From: Clostridium aquiflavi | Lineage (GTDB): Bacteria; Bacillota; Clostridia; Clostridiales; Clostridiaceae | Reading direction: 5' to 3' | Assembly (NCBI RefSeq): GCF_031344075.1 | Contig: NZ_JAVJAN010000006.1 | Coordinates: 36,192-100,191, forward strand | Length of the DNA: 64,000 bases | In this document: positions 61,756 through 64,000 of the stretch, in pieces | Layout: each line of letters begins with the position of its first letter | How positions within the stretch are numbered: the stretch's first letter is position 1 | Position numbers and translations under genes: made by a program | Notes under the pieces: model-generated | Seen by the model: only the letters and a program-made list of their open reading frames with translations | Told to the model about the DNA's origin: nothing | Database searches by the model: none

Positions 61756-61771
61756 GTACTATATATTGTGT
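61756..61771 (+). promoter_or_regulatory. NrdR-box-like site before nrdD
   Basis: GTACTATATATTGTGT matches the NrdR consensus acaCwATATaTwGTGt at 14 of 16 positions. NrdR boxes usually come in pairs; I see only one. Confidence 0.4.
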
Positions 61772-61787
61772 TGTGGAGGTAAGCAAA

Positions 61788-63893
61788 ATGCTATATGTTG
61801 TAAAAAGAGATGGAAGAACGGTTGAGTTTAACGGAGAGAAGATTTCTCAAGCGATTAAAGGTGCTGCGCTAGAAATTGGGGTTACTTTAAGAGAAAGCCA
61901 AGTTTTGGAAACTGTACAAAAGGTGATTACTTATATAGAAGATACGAAAAAAGAAAAAATTACAGTAGAAGCAATTCAAAATTTGGTTGAGAAAGCTTTA
62001 GGTGAAGAGGATAAAAATATAGCTTTTGCATATTCATCATATAGAAGAGAAAGAACAAGAGTAAGAGACATAAAGTCAGATTTAATGAAAGCAATAGAAA
62101 AAATAGGTGTTGAAACTGATAGAGATAATGCGAATGTAGGAAACAATTTTAGTTCTAAGTTATTAAGAATAGCTTCTGAATCTAATAAATGGCATAATTT
62201 ATCTACTATGCCCAAACATTTATCAAAAGCTCACGAAACAGGTGATCTTTATTATCATGATTTAGATAGTTATAATTTAACTACTAATTGTCTTCATATA
62301 CCTACTAAAGAAATTCTAATTAATGGTTTTAATACAGGATATGGAACAATAAATGCACCTAAGAGAATAGAGACAGCTGCAGAATTATCATGCATATTAT
62401 TACAATCTACTCAAAATGATATGTTTGGGGGGCAATCTCATCCAGACTTTGATAATGATTTGGCAGTTTTTATTCCTCCAACAAGAGACGAGATAAAAAA
62501 AGAATTAGAAGAATTAGATATTCCAAAAGAAAAGATGAACAGACTTATAGAGAAAACTTTAAGAAAAAGAGTTCATCAAGCAATGCAAGGTGTTATTTAT
62601 AATTTAAATACTATGCATAGTAGAGCTGGATCACAAGTACCTTTTAGTTCTGTAAATATAGGAATACCAACTAATGATGATGCAGCATTAGTTTGTGAAG
62701 TATTTCTTTTAGAATATGAAAGAGGATTAGGTAAAGGAGAACAACCTATTTTCCCTAACATAATTTTTAGAGTAAAAGAAGGGGTTAATAGAGAAGAAAA
62801 TGATCCGTACTATTATTTATATAAATTAGCTTGTAGAGTAGCAGCTAAAAGAATGAATCCTACTTTTATGAACATTGATGCAGATTTCAATAAAGAATAT
62901 TATGATAAAGGATATGTTCCAGCTACTATGGGATGTAGAACTTATCTTATGAAAAATGTAAATGGAGAACCAGGATGTAAAGGAAGAGGAAATATAGCTC
63001 CTACTACAATTAATTTACCTAGAATAGGATTACAAGCTAAAGGTGATGTAGATAAGTTCTTTAAAATTTTAGATGCTAGATTATCTTTATCTAAGGAATC
63101 TTTATTGCATAGATATAATGTATTAAAGAATCTAAAGGTTAAAGATTTACCATTTATAGCAGGTCAAAATTTAATGGTGGGTTCAGAAAATTTAAAGCCA
63201 GAAGATTCTATTGAACCTATATTAAAACAAGGAACTTGGGGTATCGGATTTATAGGTCTTGCTGAGACATTAACAGCATTAATAGGTAGTCATCATGGAG
63301 AAACTGAAGAAGCAAGAGAATTAGGATTAAAGATAATTGGTCATATAAGAGAGTATTGCGATAGATTAACAGAAGAATATAGTTTAAATTGGAGCTGTTA
63401 TGCAACTCCTGCTGAAGGATTATCAGGTAAATTTATAAAGCAAGATCAAAAAACATTTGGAATGATAAAAGGTATTACTGATAAAGAATACTATACAAAT
63501 AGTTATCATGTACCAGTAGGGCATGCCATATCAATTAAGGATAAAATTGATATAGAAGCTCCATATCATAAACTTTGTAATGGAGGACATATAACTTATA
63601 TAGAAGTTGATGATTTCCCAACTGAAGATGTTATTATGGATATAATAAGTTATGCATATAAAAACACTAATATAAGTTATATGGGAGTAAATTTCCATAT
63701 AAGATATTGTAAAGATTGTGGAACTTATTTACACAGTAACGAAAGTAAATGTCCAACTTGTGATAGTACTGATATACAAGGTGTAAGTAGAGTAACAGGA
63801 TATTTAAGTTTAGATGAGAGATTTGGTCCAGGAAAGTATCAAGAAAGAGCAGATAGAATATCTCATTTAGAAAGTCATAAGAAACATTATTAA
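61788..63893 (+). CDS. nrdD: Anaerobic ribonucleoside-triphosphate reductase
   Basis: 701 residues, class III reductase. An N-terminal ATP-cone (about 3-90, VVKRDGRTVEFNGEKI) senses ATP/dATP. The ten-stranded barrel follows, with the active-site cysteine region around TTNCLHIP. A zinc site (CKDCGTYLHSNESKCPTC) and the glycyl radical Gly671 in RVTGYLS close the chain. Needs the activase NrdG, not in the window (perhaps downstream). ATG 61788 follows GGAGG by seven bases; GTG 61773 was rejected. Confidence 0.95.
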   Translation: MLYVVKRDGRTVEFNGEKISQAIKGAALEIGVTLRESQVLETVQKVITYIEDTKKEKITVEAIQNLVEKALGEEDKNIAFAYSSYRRERTRVRDIKSDLMKAIEKIGVETDRDNANVGNNFSSKLLRIASESNKWHNLSTMPKHLSKAHETGDLYYHDLDSYNLTTNCLHIPTKEILINGFNTGYGTINAPKRIETAAELSCILLQSTQNDMFGGQSHPDFDNDLAVFIPPTRDEIKKELEELDIPKEKMNRLIEKTLRKRVHQAMQGVIYNLNTMHSRAGSQVPFSSVNIGIPTNDDAALVCEVFLLEYERGLGKGEQPIFPNIIFRVKEGVNREENDPYYYLYKLACRVAAKRMNPTFMNIDADFNKEYYDKGYVPATMGCRTYLMKNVNGEPGCKGRGNIAPTTINLPRIGLQAKGDVDKFFKILDARLSLSKESLLHRYNVLKNLKVKDLPFIAGQNLMVGSENLKPEDSIEPILKQGTWGIGFIGLAETLTALIGSHHGETEEARELGLKIIGHIREYCDRLTEEYSLNWSCYATPAEGLSGKFIKQDQKTFGMIKGITDKEYYTNSYHVPVGHAISIKDKIDIEAPYHKLCNGGHITYIEVDDFPTEDVIMDIISYAYKNTNISYMGVNFHIRYCKDCGTYLHSNESKCPTCDSTDIQGVSRVTGYLSLDERFGPGKYQERADRISHLESHKKHY

Positions 63894-63900
63894 AAAATTA

Positions 63901-64000
63901 GGCTCTGTTTTAGCAGGGTGTTGATATATGCATAAGCAAAGTGGACTGAGTAATTGAACTTAGGAATGCTAAAATGAGTATAGTCCCATTTTAGCTTGCT
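63901..64000 (+). repeat. Dispersed repeat, copy F (L half, cut by the window edge)
   Basis: Starts GGCTCTGTTTTAGCAGGG, then TGTTGATATATGCATAAG and AAAGTGGACTGAG. It matches copy B over 82 bp with six substitutions. Inner hairpins are perfect here, e.g. GCTAAAATG with CATTTTAGC. Confidence 0.85.

Noticed and set aside
14877..64000. CRISPR array
   Set aside because: The dispersed repeats are kilobases apart, inverted, and without spacers or cas genes.

Overview
The window reads as chromosomal core sequence of a low-GC, spore-forming, strictly anaerobic Firmicute, most likely Clostridium sensu stricto. The reasons are the very AT-rich coding sequence with AGGAGG ribosome sites and frequent TTG/GTG starts, T-box leaders on ileS and metG, spmA/spmB, a Csp-like subtilase, an anaerobic ribonucleotide reductase, and ileS followed by a ccpA-like gene as I recall from C. 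acetobutylicum. There is no prophage, integrase, transposase, CRISPR array, rRNA or tRNA gene. The species cannot be fixed from the sequence alone.

Layout. 0-5.2 kb: two bacterial PH-domain membrane proteins, a short-chain dehydrogenase, a HAD phosphatase and a soluble chemoreceptor with a zinc-binding CZB domain. 5.2-9.8 kb: carAB behind a PyrR-type leader that also encodes a 36-codon peptide. 9.8-13.4 kb: HD-GYP protein and a 630-residue glutamine synthetase, leftward. 13.4-19.4 kb: murI, cyclophilin, a DUF3783 protein with an XRE/S24-like regulator, a subtilase and a peptidoglycan-binding protein. 19.4-30.1 kb: radical SAM proteins, YkvI-type transporter, lipoprotein, ComB homologue, RlmI-type methyltransferase, BFD-like ferredoxin, secreted 5'-nucleotidase, YibE/F protein. 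30.4-42.5 kb: T-box/ileS, ccpA, a thioredoxin-fold protein, MATE pump, spmAB, phasin-like protein with ABC1 kinase, aminopeptidase P. 42.6-47.3 kb: a glycerol/dihydroxyacetone module (sigma-54 activator with an HPr-like domain, glpF, dhaKLM). 47.3-58.7 kb: T-box/metG, tatD, a YabE-type 3D protein, rnmV-rsmA, a cysteine-repeat protein, lgt with a lipoprotein, Mrp and ferredoxin. 58.8-64 kb: thiT under a TPP riboswitch, degV-padR under a three-site operator, nrdD.

How it works together. The glycerol module is the most coherent system: a GG-N10-GC sigma-54 promoter stands before glpF, its probable activator is the gene just upstream, a cre-like site links it to the CcpA encoded 10 kb away, and DhaM needs phospho-HPr, whose degenerate relative forms the activator's sensor domain. 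Control by RNA is unusually visible: PyrR leader, two T-boxes, and a TPP riboswitch whose terminator contains the thiT ribosome site.

The most notable items are (1) the carAB leader, where the PyrR site covers the ribosome site of a leader ORF whose stop codon lies inside the terminator stem; (2) a dispersed, structured inverted-repeat element (MITE-like) with two different ends, in at least six intergenic copies, two of them at gene ends; (3) a protein with cysteine at every fourth residue for 15 periods; (4) three 14-bp operators at exact 18-bp phasing over the degV-padR promoter. All calls are by eye from sequence; no database search was possible.
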